64,000 nucleotides of DNA, from contig JAKVBH010000001.1 of assembly GCA_022447495.1 (NCBI GenBank), positions 1 through 64,000 on the forward strand. Reading direction: 5' to 3'. This DNA is from Marinovum sp. (GTDB taxonomy: Bacteria; Pseudomonadota; Alphaproteobacteria; Rhodobacterales; Rhodobacteraceae). How positions within the stretch are numbered: position 1 is the stretch's first letter; every line of letters begins with the position of its first letter. The position numbers and the translations under genes were made by a program. Below the pieces are notes generated by a model. It had not been told where the DNA came from. It saw nothing but the letters and a program-made list of their open reading frames with translations, and searched no databases. Positions 37,236 through 45,875 of the stretch are shown here, piece by piece.

Positions 37236-38197
37236 TTGACTGACACTCTTACGTCCGTTCTCGGAGCAATTGGACAAACGCCCCTTGTGCGTTTGGACCG
37301 TGTGGTCGCGCATCACGGTTGCGACGGGACCATCCTGGCCAAACTCGATTATTTAAACCCTGGCTTTTCCAAGAAGGATCGGGCGGCATTGGGCGTGATA
37401 TGCGAGGCTGAAGACACTGGCTCTCTGGTGCCGGGACAGACCGTGGTCGAGTTGACCAGCGGCAACATGGGCACCGGGCTCGCCATCGTATGCGCGGTCA
37501 AAGGCTATCCCTTTGTTGCAGTCATGTCGAAAGGCAACTCCACCGAACGCGCTCGCATGATGACTGCTCTTGGCGCTGAAGTTATTTTGGTAGATCAAAT
37601 GCCCAACAGTCTGCCGGGCCAGGTCTCTGGCGCCGATCTCGCCGCCGTGGATCGCGAAGCCCAGAGGATCACGAAAGAACGTTGCGCGTTCCGCGCGGAT
37701 CAATTTTACCACAACGGAAATCCGCAAGCGCACAAACACACAACAGGGCCAGAGCTTTGGGCACAATCCGGCGGAAACATCAATGCGTTTTGCGATTTCG
37801 TGGGCTCCGGCGGCACGCTGGCGGGAACAACTCGCTATCTGCGGGCCCAAAACCCAACCGTGAAGTGTTATCCAGTTGAACCAAAGGGCGCGGCGGTGAT
37901 CGCGGGAAAAAAGCAGAGCATCCCGATCACCCGATCCAAGGCGGCGGCTACTCTATGCCGGACCTAAGATTTCTTAGTGATCTCGACTGGGACGGCTACC
38001 TAGAGGTCGACGGCGACATTGCCCGTCAAATCGCCAGGGATTTGGCGCGGCTTGAGGGCATCTTTGCGGGTTTCTCCGCAGGAGCCAACGTTGCGGGCGC
38101 GCTCGACTTGCTCAAAGGTCCGCACAAAGGTGGAACCGTCGCAGTGATCATCTGCGATTCTGGTTTGAAATACCTTTCGACCGATTTGTTTGACTGA
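37236..38197 (+). pseudogene. Cysteine-synthase-family PLP enzyme interrupted by a -1 frame change at a slippery heptamer
   Basis: Two ORFs, 37236-37967 (frame 0) and codons up to 38197 (frame -1), together encode one fold-type II PLP enzyme of about 320 residues. Frame 0 gives IGQTPLVRLDRV, the PLP-lysine region LNPGFSKKDRAA, phosphate-loop TSGNMGTGLA and GSGGTLAGT, up to PKGAAVIAGKK. The -1 frame continues as AEHPDHPIQGGGYSMPDL and GIFAGFSAGANVAGAL, the expected family end. The junction is A AAA AAG at 37907-37913. It is either a one-base deletion in an A run, a sequencing error, or programmed frameshifting. A TTG start follows GGAGG by five bases. Without the shift the product lacks its last ~77 residues. 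Confidence 0.8.
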
Positions 38198-38227
38198 ACT
38201 CAAACATCGCGCCATGCGCGCCACATC

Positions 38228-38256
38228 TTCACAACCCAGATCAAAGCGCCTATATC
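38228..38256 (+). promoter_or_regulatory. Probable sigma-70 promoter of ssrA
   Basis: TTCACA (38228-38233) and TATATC (38251-38256) are separated by exactly 17 bases. They place a transcription start near 38263, just before the acceptor piece of the tmRNA. Confidence 0.6.
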
Positions 38257-38262
38257 TATGTT

Positions 38263-38611
38263 GTCCTTCGGGACTATGGACATAAACGCGCTCGTAATAA
38301 GCGGTTCGGACCCGGGGGCGGTACCCGGCGGCTCCACCAAAATTCTTTCGGCCCGCGTCCTTCGTTTGGGGACAGGTTCGAAACAAGGGGGGCCGAACCA
38401 GGATCGACGAACGTCTAAAAGGGTTAGCTTTGTCTCGGCGGGGTGCCACCGTATCGGCCCGAAAAGTACAATTGCAAACGACAATCGTGCTCCGGTTGCT
38501 CTGGCTGCGTAAGCAGTTCGAGGAATCGAAATCTTAAGCCCTAGAGCCTAGCCGCTCTAGGCGGGGTCCGCTGGCACCTGGCAACAGAAGCCAGCACCAT
38601 ACCCCTCTTTT
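38263..38611 (+). ncRNA. ssrA: Transfer-messenger RNA, circularly permuted two-piece form
   Basis: tmRNA rescues stalled ribosomes and adds a degradation tag. The acceptor piece comes first and ends in CGGCTCC-ACCA (38329-38339); the coding piece starts at GGGGCCG (38389-38395). These strands pair over seven bases, with a G-U at the third pair, the alanine identity element. A T-stem (CCGGG/CCCGG, 38312-38316 and 38324-38328) precedes the acceptor strand. The tag reading frame at 38474-38512 encodes ANDNRAPVALAA followed by TAA. The segment 38340-38388 would be removed on maturation. A GGGGT...ACCCC-TCTTTT hairpin near 38575-38611 looks like the end. The outer limits are estimates. Permuted ssrA is typical of alphaproteobacteria. 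Confidence 0.93.
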
Positions 38612-38764
38612 ACGCCGAGAGTTCGGATTGTCACATCAAGTCCGAGCCATTACAGTGAAAACCGTAGGGGTTATGCGACCACCCCGGCGTCTTATGACGT
38701 ATGGCATCCGCCCAAGGTTCGCCTTTCCCCGGCTCCGCCGGATTTTGGAAGGTGTGTTGACGGA

Positions 38765-39459
38765 ATGTCTGATCTTACTCCCCTGTCCTATTCGTCTGTA
38801 CAACGCGTTCAAGCGCTCCATCAAACTACGGCACTTTGGCGTCTCTTGCGCGAACCAGAGGTGCAAGTCTTTGACGTGCGCCTTGACGACGATGTAAAAA
38901 AGCTCCCACGTTTGGCACCGCGGGCTCAAAGGCTTTCTCCCAAAGAAGCTGCCGAGCAAGCGGGTCCCGCTTTGGTGTTTTGCCACACAGGCTTAAAACT
39001 CAGTACACAGGCTTAAAACTCAGTCATGGGACGGCAGCTTGGATGCGCGCAGTCGGCGAAGAGGCGCATGTCGTCTCAGGCGGCATGGTCTCTTGGATTG
39101 ACGCAGCATTGCCGACAGTGGGATCAAGATTATTGTCCGCATCAGGTCTGTGGACCCTGTCCGATGCGCCAAGCGCAAGTTTTGTCGAGTGGCTAATCGC
39201 GCGCTTTCTCCCGCCAAGATACAAAGTGCTCCGCGTTCCCAAAGCTGATTCAATCGCCGTTTCGCAACGGTTCTCAGCTCCCATATTAAATGCTGAGACA
39301 GTTTTGGACGTTCTCGACATTTCATGGCCGCCCCTCAGAGGTTTGGTGCAGGATTTGGCGAGCCACAACCACCTGCTGCGGGTCGCAACGCCGTCACAAA
39401 GCAATTCTCTTCTGGATTGCATGTTAACCGCGCATGTCGCAGGAGAGCAGACAACATGA
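38765..39459 (+). pseudogene. Rhodanese-ChrB chromate-resistance gene split by a 20-bp tandem duplication
   Basis: ORF 38765-39016 encodes a rhodanese-like N-terminal part ending at the active-site loop VFCHTGLKLS; ORF 38980-39459 continues in another frame as HGTAAWMRAVGEEAHVVSGGMVSWIDAALP and then a ChrB-like region (VEWLIARFLPPRYKVLRVPKADSIAVSQRF). The unit ACACAGGCTTAAAACTCAGT is repeated exactly at 38985-39004 and 39005-39024. Removing one copy restores one frame (CHTGLKLSHGTAAW) of about 225 residues. The ChrB part is short and may be diverged. Its stop overlaps the chrA ATG, so the intact gene was coupled to the chromate exporter. The disruption would be reversible by slippage. Confidence 0.85.
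38985..39024 (+). repeat. Exact 20-bp tandem duplication
   Basis: Two adjacent identical copies of ACACAGGCTTAAAACTCAGT. Twenty is not a multiple of three, so the second copy shifts the frame of the rhodanese-ChrB gene immediately after the catalytic cysteine loop. Confidence 0.97.
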
Positions 39460-40742
39460 AGAAAGACCACGAACTTCGCACAGAAGACGATCAGGCCGAT
39501 CTCTCGGCCCTCTTTCGTGTGTTCGGCAAAATCGGTCTGCTTTCTTTTGGCGGTCCTGCAGCGCAAATCGCGCTATTGCACCGTGAAACCGTGGACACTC
39601 AAGGATGGCTTGATGAACAAAGTTATCTGCGGGGTCTGAGTTTTTGCATGATGCTCCCTGGACCAGAGGCCATGCAACTCGCGACCTACATCGGGTGGCG
39701 CTTACGTGGCACTTTGGGTGGCCTAATGGCAGGTGTGCTTTTTATTCTACCTGGAGTCTTCGTGATCGCGGCACTCTCGGCGATTTATATCTCTTTTGGC
39801 GACCAAACGGGCATCGAAGTTGCGTTTCTTGGCATCCAATCTGCAGTCTTTGCAATTGTCGTCTCAGCCTTTTGGCGCTTGGCCAAGAAGGCGTTGACCG
39901 GCTCTGTGGAGATCGCGATTGCGGTGGTGTCCTTTGGTGCATTATTTGCGTTCGGGGTGCCCTTTCCAGTCGTCGTCGCCTGCGCAGCCCTTGTTGGAGC
40001 ATTGCGCCGCGTCGATGCTTCCGCAGAATGCCCCCCAATGCCGAAGCGGGACCACTTGCCTGGCGTCCTTGCGATCTGGGGGGGGCTTTGGGCCGCACCT
40101 CTTGTGGTCCTTGGCCTCATGGGTGGCGGCGTACTTTTTGACTTGGCGCTCTTCTTTGGAAAACTTGCGATCACGACATTTGGCGGGGCGTATGCCGTGC
40201 TGGCCTACATGACCCAAGAAGTTGTGCAAGCCAGGGCTTGGCTCAGCACAGACCAAATGATTGACGCACTGGGCCTTGCAGAAACCACGCCTGGTCCGCT
40301 GATATTGGTCACACAGTTCGTCGGCCAGTTGGTGGGCCAAGCTCAAGGAGGATGGGCGCTCTGGCTCGCGGCTGGGCTAGTAACGCTTTGGATGACTTTT
40401 ATACCCTGTTTCCTCTGGATTTTTGCAGGTGCACCATACCTAGAGGCGATCACCGCCAAACCCAGGATTTCCGCCTCACTTCAGGCGATTACGGCGGCTA
40501 TTGTCGGCGTCATGGCGAGTTTGGGTGTTTGGTTTGCCATCAACGTCTTCTTTGCAACGGTTACAGAGTCCGACATGGGCTTGCTTAATGTCCCGCTCCC
40601 AGAGCCTTCCAGCTTTAAGGTATTGGCGTTTGTATGTTTTCTCATCGCAGGCCTCACACTATGGGGACGCGGATGGTCAGTGCCTCCTGTGCTTGGTCTT
40701 GGTGTGTTGATTGCCTTGGCATTGACCAGACTGGGCCTGTGA
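39456..40742 (+). CDS. chrA: Chromate efflux transporter
   Basis: A 428-residue CHR-family membrane protein that exports chromate using the proton gradient. Two homologous halves each begin with a family motif: LLSFGGPAAQIALLHRE and ITTFGGAYAVLAYMTQE, with AETTPGPLILVTQFVG in the second half. About ten hydrophobic helices are visible. The start is ATG 39456, overlapping the stop of the broken rhodanese-ChrB gene (ATGA); the ORF track's 39324 start reads through that gene in another frame. Loss of ChrB may leave the exporter uncoupled or poorly translated. Confidence 0.93.
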   Translation: MKKDHELRTEDDQADLSALFRVFGKIGLLSFGGPAAQIALLHRETVDTQGWLDEQSYLRGLSFCMMLPGPEAMQLATYIGWRLRGTLGGLMAGVLFILPGVFVIAALSAIYISFGDQTGIEVAFLGIQSAVFAIVVSAFWRLAKKALTGSVEIAIAVVSFGALFAFGVPFPVVVACAALVGALRRVDASAECPPMPKRDHLPGVLAIWGGLWAAPLVVLGLMGGGVLFDLALFFGKLAITTFGGAYAVLAYMTQEVVQARAWLSTDQMIDALGLAETTPGPLILVTQFVGQLVGQAQGGWALWLAAGLVTLWMTFIPCFLWIFAGAPYLEAITAKPRISASLQAITAAIVGVMASLGVWFAINVFFATVTESDMGLLNVPLPEPSSFKVLAFVCFLIAGLTLWGRGWSVPPVLGLGVLIALALTRLGL

Positions 40743-40822
40743 CACCGAACAATCACCGGGCGGGACTTTCGTTTCCGCCCGAATCCCCTATGTTGCCAAA
40801 AGAGGTCCGGAGGCACAGAGCG

Positions 40823-41320
40823 ATGGCACGCACGATTGATTACGGCAACTTGATGCACCGCGCGATGCGTGGATTGATCAAGGACGTGCTGGATGGCGTG
40901 GCCGCTGATGGTCTTCCCGGTGAGCACCACTTCTTCATCACCTTCGACACGGGCCACCCCGACGTCGAATTGGCCGATTGGCTGTCGGACCGCTATCCCG
41001 ACGACATGATGGTGGTGATGCAGCATTGGTACGACAATCTTGAGGTCGGCGAGGATGGCTTTGCCGTAACCCTCAATTTCGGTGACCGCCCCGAGCCGCT
41101 CTACATACCGTATGACGCGATCAAGACCTTCATCGACCCCTCTGTTGAGTTCGGCTTGCGGTTTGAGAACCAAGACGATGATGACGATACCCCGATGGAG
41201 CCCGCAGAGACGATCACATCCATCGATGCGCCCGAACGCGCGGAGGAGACCGTCGAACAAGATTCTGAAGAGCCCAAGAAAGACGCTGACGTCGTTAGCC
41301 TTGATGCCTTCCGCAAGTAG
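40823..41320 (+). CDS. sspB: ClpXP adaptor SspB (alpha-type)
   Basis: A 165-residue SspB-family protein that tethers ssrA-tagged proteins to ClpXP. It has the substrate-binding fold (IDYGNLMHRAMRGLIKDVLDGVAADGLPGEHHFFITFDTGHPDVELADWL, MMVVMQHWYDNL) and then a long acidic linker ending in DVVSLDAFRK, the tail that in this family docks on the ClpX N-domain. The start is ATG 40823 (MARTIDYGNLM); the ORF track begins upstream. It lies about 2.2 kb from ssrA. Confidence 0.93.
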   Translation: MARTIDYGNLMHRAMRGLIKDVLDGVAADGLPGEHHFFITFDTGHPDVELADWLSDRYPDDMMVVMQHWYDNLEVGEDGFAVTLNFGDRPEPLYIPYDAIKTFIDPSVEFGLRFENQDDDDDTPMEPAETITSIDAPERAEETVEQDSEEPKKDADVVSLDAFRK

Positions 41321-41424
41321 AGTGAATTTCGTGTGACATAGGAACGCCGCGCCCACCTGGCGCGTTGCACGGCGCGGCACCATTGGATATCGGCATACCA
41401 ACGCCTACCGATGGAGAAAGCCCC

Positions 41425-42816
41425 ATGTCCGCCACCCGCACAGAAACCGACAGTTTTGGTCCACTCGAAGTCCCAGCCGACAAGTACTGGGGCGCGCAAA
41501 CCCAACGCTCGATCATGAACTTTCCCATTGGCTGGGAGAAACAACCGATGGCCATCGTGCGCGCCTTGGGTGTTATCAAACATGCCTGTGCCATGGCGAA
41601 CAAGGAACTTGGCAAACTTCCGACCGACTTGGCCGATGCGATGATGCAAGCCGCCACTGAAGTGCACAAAGGCAAGCTTGACGAACACTTCCCGCTTGTT
41701 GTCTGGCAGACCGGTTCTGGCACACAGTCGAACATGAATTCAAACGAGGTCATCTCGAACCGCGCCATTGAGATCTTGGGGGGCGAGATGGGCTCCAAAA
41801 GCCCGGTGCATCCCAACGATCATTGCAATATGGGGCAATCGTCAAATGACACCTTTCCAACGGCGATGCACATTGCCACAGCCATGACCGCGCGCGATGT
41901 GTTGGTACCTGGTTTGGAAAAATTGCACGCCGCTATGGCGGCGAAAACTGCGGAGTTTGACGGCATCATCAAGATCGGCCGAACCCACACCCAAGACGCC
42001 ACGCCATTGACCCTTAGCCAAGAGTTCGGCGGATATACTCATCAAATTGCCATGGGCATTCAACGTGTGAAGGACGCGCTGGGCCGTATCTATGAATTGG
42101 CCCAAGGTGGAACAGCCGTCGGAACTGGACTGAACACACCAGTTGGCTGGGACACAATGGTGGCGTCCAATATGGCCAAGATCACCGGCCTGCCTTTTGT
42201 CACCGCACCCAACAAGTTCGAAGCGCTGGCTGCGCATGACGCCATGGTCGAGATCTCTGGCGCACTCAAAACCGTGGCTGCCTCTCTCTTTAAAATCGCC
42301 AACGACATCCGCCTTTTGGGCTCCGGCCCCCGTTGTGGCCTGGGCGAACTGATCTTACCCGAGAACGAGCCCGGCTCATCGATTATGCCAGGCAAGGTGA
42401 ACCCAACCCAGTGCGAGGCGCTCACTCAAGTTTGTGCACAGGTGATGGGCAACGATGCGGCCGTTGGGTTTGCAGGGTCACAAGGTCACTTTGAACTGAA
42501 CGTTTACAAGCCAATGATGGCTTATAACGTTTTGCAATCAATGCAGCTTTTGGGCGATGCCGCATCTGCGTTCACAGATAATCTCGTTATTGGTTTGCAG
42601 GCGGACAAGGATCGCATCGAAAAGCTCATGCGCGAAAGTCTCATGTTGGTGACGGCGCTGGCGCCTGAGATCGGCTATGACAACGCAACAACCGTGGCCA
42701 AGACCGCGCACAAGAACAAAACTACCCTCAAAGAAGAGGCGATCGCACTGGGATTCGTCGACGAAGAGACATTTGAACGCGTGGTTCGTCCCGAAAACAT
42801 GGTCGGGCCAAAGTGA
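41425..42816 (+). CDS. fumC: Fumarate hydratase, class II
   Basis: A 463-residue iron-independent fumarase of the TCA cycle. Signature motifs: [51 protein letters not shown] with the catalytic His, and the flexible loop [16 protein letters not shown] with the catalytic Ser. The start is ATG 41425 ([29 protein letters not shown]) after GGAGA; the ORF-track extension is unsupported. Its stop overlaps the next gene's GTG. Confidence 0.97.
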   Translation: MSATRTETDSFGPLEVPADKYWGAQTQRSIMNFPIGWEKQPMAIVRALGVIKHACAMANKELGKLPTDLADAMMQAATEVHKGKLDEHFPLVVWQTGSGTQSNMNSNEVISNRAIEILGGEMGSKSPVHPNDHCNMGQSSNDTFPTAMHIATAMTARDVLVPGLEKLHAAMAAKTAEFDGIIKIGRTHTQDATPLTLSQEFGGYTHQIAMGIQRVKDALGRIYELAQGGTAVGTGLNTPVGWDTMVASNMAKITGLPFVTAPNKFEALAAHDAMVEISGALKTVAASLFKIANDIRLLGSGPRCGLGELILPENEPGSSIMPGKVNPTQCEALTQVCAQVMGNDAAVGFAGSQGHFELNVYKPMMAYNVLQSMQLLGDAASAFTDNLVIGLQADKDRIEKLMRESLMLVTALAPEIGYDNATTVAKTAHKNKTTLKEEAIALGFVDEETFERVVRPENMVGPK

Positions 42817-43028
42817 GCGACCAACCGGTCAACCTAAACCGATTCCGGAAACAAAAGGCTCGGGCGGAGAAACGCGCTCGAGCCGACGCCAATGCTGCCA
42901 AATTTGGCCGGACCAAGTCAGAGCGCGCGGCTCAAGACACCGAATCCGTCAAAACAAAACGATATTTGGATGGTCACGCCGTGGAAAAGCCCGAGAACGG
43001 CGGCAATCCTTCCTCAGAGACGCCGTAA
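42813..43028 (+). CDS. DUF4169 family small basic protein
   Basis: A 71-residue basic protein with a GTG start that overlaps the fumC stop (GTGA). The N-terminal [38 protein letters not shown] is strongly charged and helical, the DUF4169 pattern. Alphaproteobacterial homologues lie in the same place after fumC. Function unknown; the coupling implies co-translation with fumarase. Confidence 0.8.
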   Translation: MSDQPVNLNRFRKQKARAEKRARADANAAKFGRTKSERAAQDTESVKTKRYLDGHAVEKPENGGNPSSETP

Positions 43029-43068
43029 ACGAACTATACACCAATTGCATCTAATTCTAGGAGCATGG

Positions 43069-43245
43069 GTGATAGGTATGGAATTCCAACAAAATCAAAT
43101 TGATCGGAAACGTCTTCGTGTGCGTAATTTACGCAGGGCACGTAGATACATTCAAACTGGTGATGGGGCCCTCGCGCGTGTTTTGCGCGCTTACCAAGCC
43201 CAAGAGGCCCGCACCCAAATGAGAGGCTTTTTGCCAGAGGCATGA
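43069..43245 (+). CDS. Very small basic protein upstream of an RHH gene (below ORF-track start choice)
   Basis: A 58-codon ORF with GTG start at 43069, preceded by AGGAG at 43059-43063. An internal ATG at 43078 would give 55 residues (MEFQQNQIDRKRLRVRNLRRARRYIQTGD). It is highly basic and its stop overlaps the ATG of the next gene (43242), a sign of real translation. The ORF track lists it only inside a longer frame from 42892. No domain recognised; nucleic-acid binding is possible from its charge. Confidence 0.5.
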   Translation: MIGMEFQQNQIDRKRLRVRNLRRARRYIQTGDGALARVLRAYQAQEARTQMRGFLPEA

Positions 43246-43463
43246 ACACACGTCCCAAAAAACGTTCTTTGACCTTGCGAGGGCACCGGACGTCGGTGTC
43301 GCTGGAAGACGATTTTTGGAGTGCTTTTCGCGAGATTGCAGACATCAAAGGCACGCCCATCAACGCGCTTGCAGCGCAAATTGATGAAGACCGAGGAGCC
43401 GACTGCGGTCTCGCCTCAGCGATCCGTCTCTTTGTTCTCGAACATTACCGCAAAAAACCATAA
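43242..43463 (+). CDS. Ribbon-helix-helix domain protein
   Basis: A 73-residue protein of the RHH_4-like type: TLRGHRTSVSLEDDFWSAFREIADIKGTPINALAAQIDEDR. The first strand (RTSVSL) and two helices match the DNA-binding fold, although many RHH_4 proteins have no known targets. It is coupled by an ATGA overlap to the tiny upstream ORF and ends at a hairpin. No toxin gene is adjacent, so it is not an obvious antitoxin. Confidence 0.82.
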   Translation: MNTRPKKRSLTLRGHRTSVSLEDDFWSAFREIADIKGTPINALAAQIDEDRGADCGLASAIRLFVLEHYRKKP

Positions 43464-43493
43464 CGCCTCCACGACGTAAATCGCAGAGGCGTT
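43462..43493. terminator. Hairpin between converging RHH and aldolase genes
   Basis: AACGCCTC (43462-43469) pairs perfectly with GAGGCGTT (43486-43493). The neighbouring tracts are short (CAAAATCTTT on the right, CAAAAAACC on the left), so it is a plausible bidirectional terminator for the two converging genes. Confidence 0.6.
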
Positions 43494-43536
43494 CAAAATC
43501 TTTAGGGCCTTCTAGTAGGTGTCCGCAGTATCCGCG

Positions 43537-44418
43537 TCACGAGGACGCCGCATAGATTTTGCCGATATTGCTGCGCAGTGCCGCGCTGAACGCATCATCG
43601 GATTGCTGAGCCGAAAGACCTTCTGTTAACGCCCGCGAGAAGCTGGCAATCATCTTAGGGTTCTTCGATAATCGCGCGCAGGCGTCATCGGTGGAATACC
43701 CCCCCGAGAGTGCCACTACGCGTTGAACGCGCGGGTGATCAGCACATACGTCATAGAGACCCGCTTCGTCCGGAATGGTCAGCTTGAGCATAACATCGGC
43801 CTCGACAGTCGCCAATTGCGCCATGATCTCATCGCGCAGCATGGTTTCGGCCACTGCCTTGGTCTCGGAATGAATGTTCACCTCAGGTTCGATAATCGGC
43901 ACCAGACCGGCAGCGCAAACCTCAGCCGCCAGTTCAAACTGTTGTGCGACATTCGCTTTAATCCCAGCGGCATCGGCCTCGTGGATCACCGAACGTTCCT
44001 TGGTGCCATATATGCCAAAAGACACTGCGGTTTTCAGCGTCTCTGACAGGCCTGCGATGGGTTTCATCAACTGAACACCATTGGCGGTCTCTTCAAGCCC
44101 CTTATCGATCTTGAGAAACGGCACGATCCCTTTCTGAGAGGCGAGGTATTCACCCACAGGCATGCCATCAATAACCTCATGCATCGTGCGTTCGAACAGG
44201 ATCGCACCCAAGATTTTTTCCGAGGTAAACCCCGGTGCCAAGATGATCCGCGCGCGCATCTCCTGCATCAACGCAAACATCTCTTCGTCATTGGCATAGG
44301 CTTTTTCTTCGATGCCATAGAGCTTCAACGCTTTGGGTGTGGAGCCACCAGATTGGTCGAGAGCTGCGATGAAACCGGGCGCTTCGGTCATCCGTGCGCG
44401 TTGATCTGGGTTCAACAT
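43537..44418 (-). CDS. Fructose-bisphosphate aldolase, class I
   Basis: A 293-residue Schiff-base aldolase of the short bacterial class I type (fda-like), cleaving fructose-1,6-bisphosphate. It starts with MTEAPGFIAALDQSGGSTPKALKLYG and contains PFLKIDKGLEE, LVPIIEPEVNI and VMLKLTIPDEAGLY, with the lysine expected to form the Schiff base. Monocistronic on the minus strand, with an 80-base gap to the P450 gene upstream. Confidence 0.94.
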   Translation of the reverse strand: MLNPDQRARMTEAPGFIAALDQSGGSTPKALKLYGIEEKAYANDEEMFALMQEMRARIILAPGFTSEKILGAILFERTMHEVIDGMPVGEYLASQKGIVPFLKIDKGLEETANGVQLMKPIAGLSETLKTAVSFGIYGTKERSVIHEADAAGIKANVAQQFELAAEVCAAGLVPIIEPEVNIHSETKAVAETMLRDEIMAQLATVEADVMLKLTIPDEAGLYDVCADHPRVQRVVALSGGYSTDDACARLSKNPKMIASFSRALTEGLSAQQSDDAFSAALRSNIGKIYAASS

Positions 44419-44498
44419 GAAGAGGTCCTTTCGAAGTGACTAGAGGCCCGATTAAGCCAATTGGACGCCAGCGCAAAGGCACTGACTGAAGTTTAACG

Positions 44499-45875
44499 CT
44501 AACACCATCCGCGACGGGCCAGACGCAGGTAGATGCCATCCTTAGCCCGCACCGTCAGATGCGCCACGGGCACCGGCGGTGGCCGGCCAGTGAGGCTGAC
44601 CTCAGTGGTGGCCACCAAACGAGACAGAAGTAAAACGCCTTCTGCCATGGCAAAGCCCGCTCCAGTACACACCCGCGCACCCGCTGAAAATGGCATATAA
44701 GCCGCGCGCATGCATGATTTTCCGTTCTCTGTATGAAATCGTGCAGGATCAAAGCCGTCTGGATTCTCCCATAGCCGTTCGTGGCGGTGCAAGTGCCAAG
44801 GGCTGAGAACCATTTGGCTGCCAGGGCGTTGGTTGCGCTCACGAAAGCCTTCTGGGCAGGTGTTTTCGCGCACCATCATTGGCACTGGAGGATAAAGTCG
44901 CAGCGCTTCGCGGAACACGTCTCTGGCGATTTTAAGCTTCGAGAGAATGGAAAAATCAGGGGCACTTTGATCGGCAAACGCAGCTTGCGCCTCCGCGGCG
45001 ACCTTGTCTTGCCAATCTGGGTAGAGCCCCATGAGGTAGAGCGTCCACGCCAACGCGGATGCAGATGTTTCGTGACCAGCAAGAAAGAAGATCGCCACTT
45101 GGTCCACCATCTCTTCAGTGCTGAAGGTTTCACCTGTTTGTGGGTCTTGGGTGGTCATGATCTTAGTGGCCAGATCGTTCGGCGCCGTGCCTGCTTCGAT
45201 CTCTGCCATACGGGCCGCGGTGAGCTGGGTGATTAATGCGCGAATTTTGGCGGCTGAGGCTTTGGTCTGACGAGAAAAGCCGCGCGGCACCCACTTAGGA
45301 ATTGGGACAAAGGCCCCAAGGTTAAGAATCGGCTGAGAGCGCTGATATGCGCGAAAGTGACGGAAGACCTCAGTCGCAATCTCATGGTCAATCGGGATCG
45401 AAAACAACGTGCGAAAGATCACGTCCGCTGCGGCATGAGACATGTGCTCTTCGATCTCGACATCGTGTCCTATCTCCTGGTGCAGCCGCGCCTCAGCAGC
45501 ATCCGCAGCGGCCCACATGGCGGGAAACGCGTCGCGAAGCCTGCCACCTTCAAACGCTGGGTCAATGATCCGCCGCTGGCGTTTCCAGGTCTCACCGTTC
45601 GTCAAGAAAACCGAATTGCCCAACAAAGGTCGAAGCCCTTCGCCGATCCGGTCGGACTTTGGAAAATCGTCGGGCCGCTCTTTGAGCACAGTTTTTACAA
45701 GTGCTGGTTCATTCAAGAGATAGGATCGAAAAAACGGCGTGCGGAATTCCGCCATCCAAGCGCGATAGAGCCGCGCGGGCTGCGCCGAAAGAAGGTCACG
45801 CCGAAAGAGCTTTACGTATTGCCATAAGCTGACACGATCAGGCCGCGACGGAGGTTTTGGAGGCATCGGTCTCAT
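44499..45875 (-). CDS. Cytochrome P450
   Basis: A 458-residue soluble P450 monooxygenase. Oxygen-binding I-helix FFLAGHETSASALAW, K-helix EALRLYPPV (ExxR) and heme loop FSAGARVCTGAGFA with Cys403 are intact. It has no N-terminal membrane anchor, so it is a bacterial cytosolic type that would need a ferredoxin partner; none is adjacent. It begins immediately after the alpha/beta hydrolase stop (45875; ATG MRPMPPKP). Substrate unknown. Confidence 0.95.
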   Translation of the reverse strand: MRPMPPKPPSRPDRVSLWQYVKLFRRDLLSAQPARLYRAWMAEFRTPFFRSYLLNEPALVKTVLKERPDDFPKSDRIGEGLRPLLGNSVFLTNGETWKRQRRIIDPAFEGGRLRDAFPAMWAAADAAEARLHQEIGHDVEIEEHMSHAAADVIFRTLFSIPIDHEIATEVFRHFRAYQRSQPILNLGAFVPIPKWVPRGFSRQTKASAAKIRALITQLTAARMAEIEAGTAPNDLATKIMTTQDPQTGETFSTEEMVDQVAIFFLAGHETSASALAWTLYLMGLYPDWQDKVAAEAQAAFADQSAPDFSILSKLKIARDVFREALRLYPPVPMMVRENTCPEGFRERNQRPGSQMVLSPWHLHRHERLWENPDGFDPARFHTENGKSCMRAAYMPFSAGARVCTGAGFAMAEGVLLLSRLVATTEVSLTGRPPPVPVAHLTVRAKDGIYLRLARRGWC

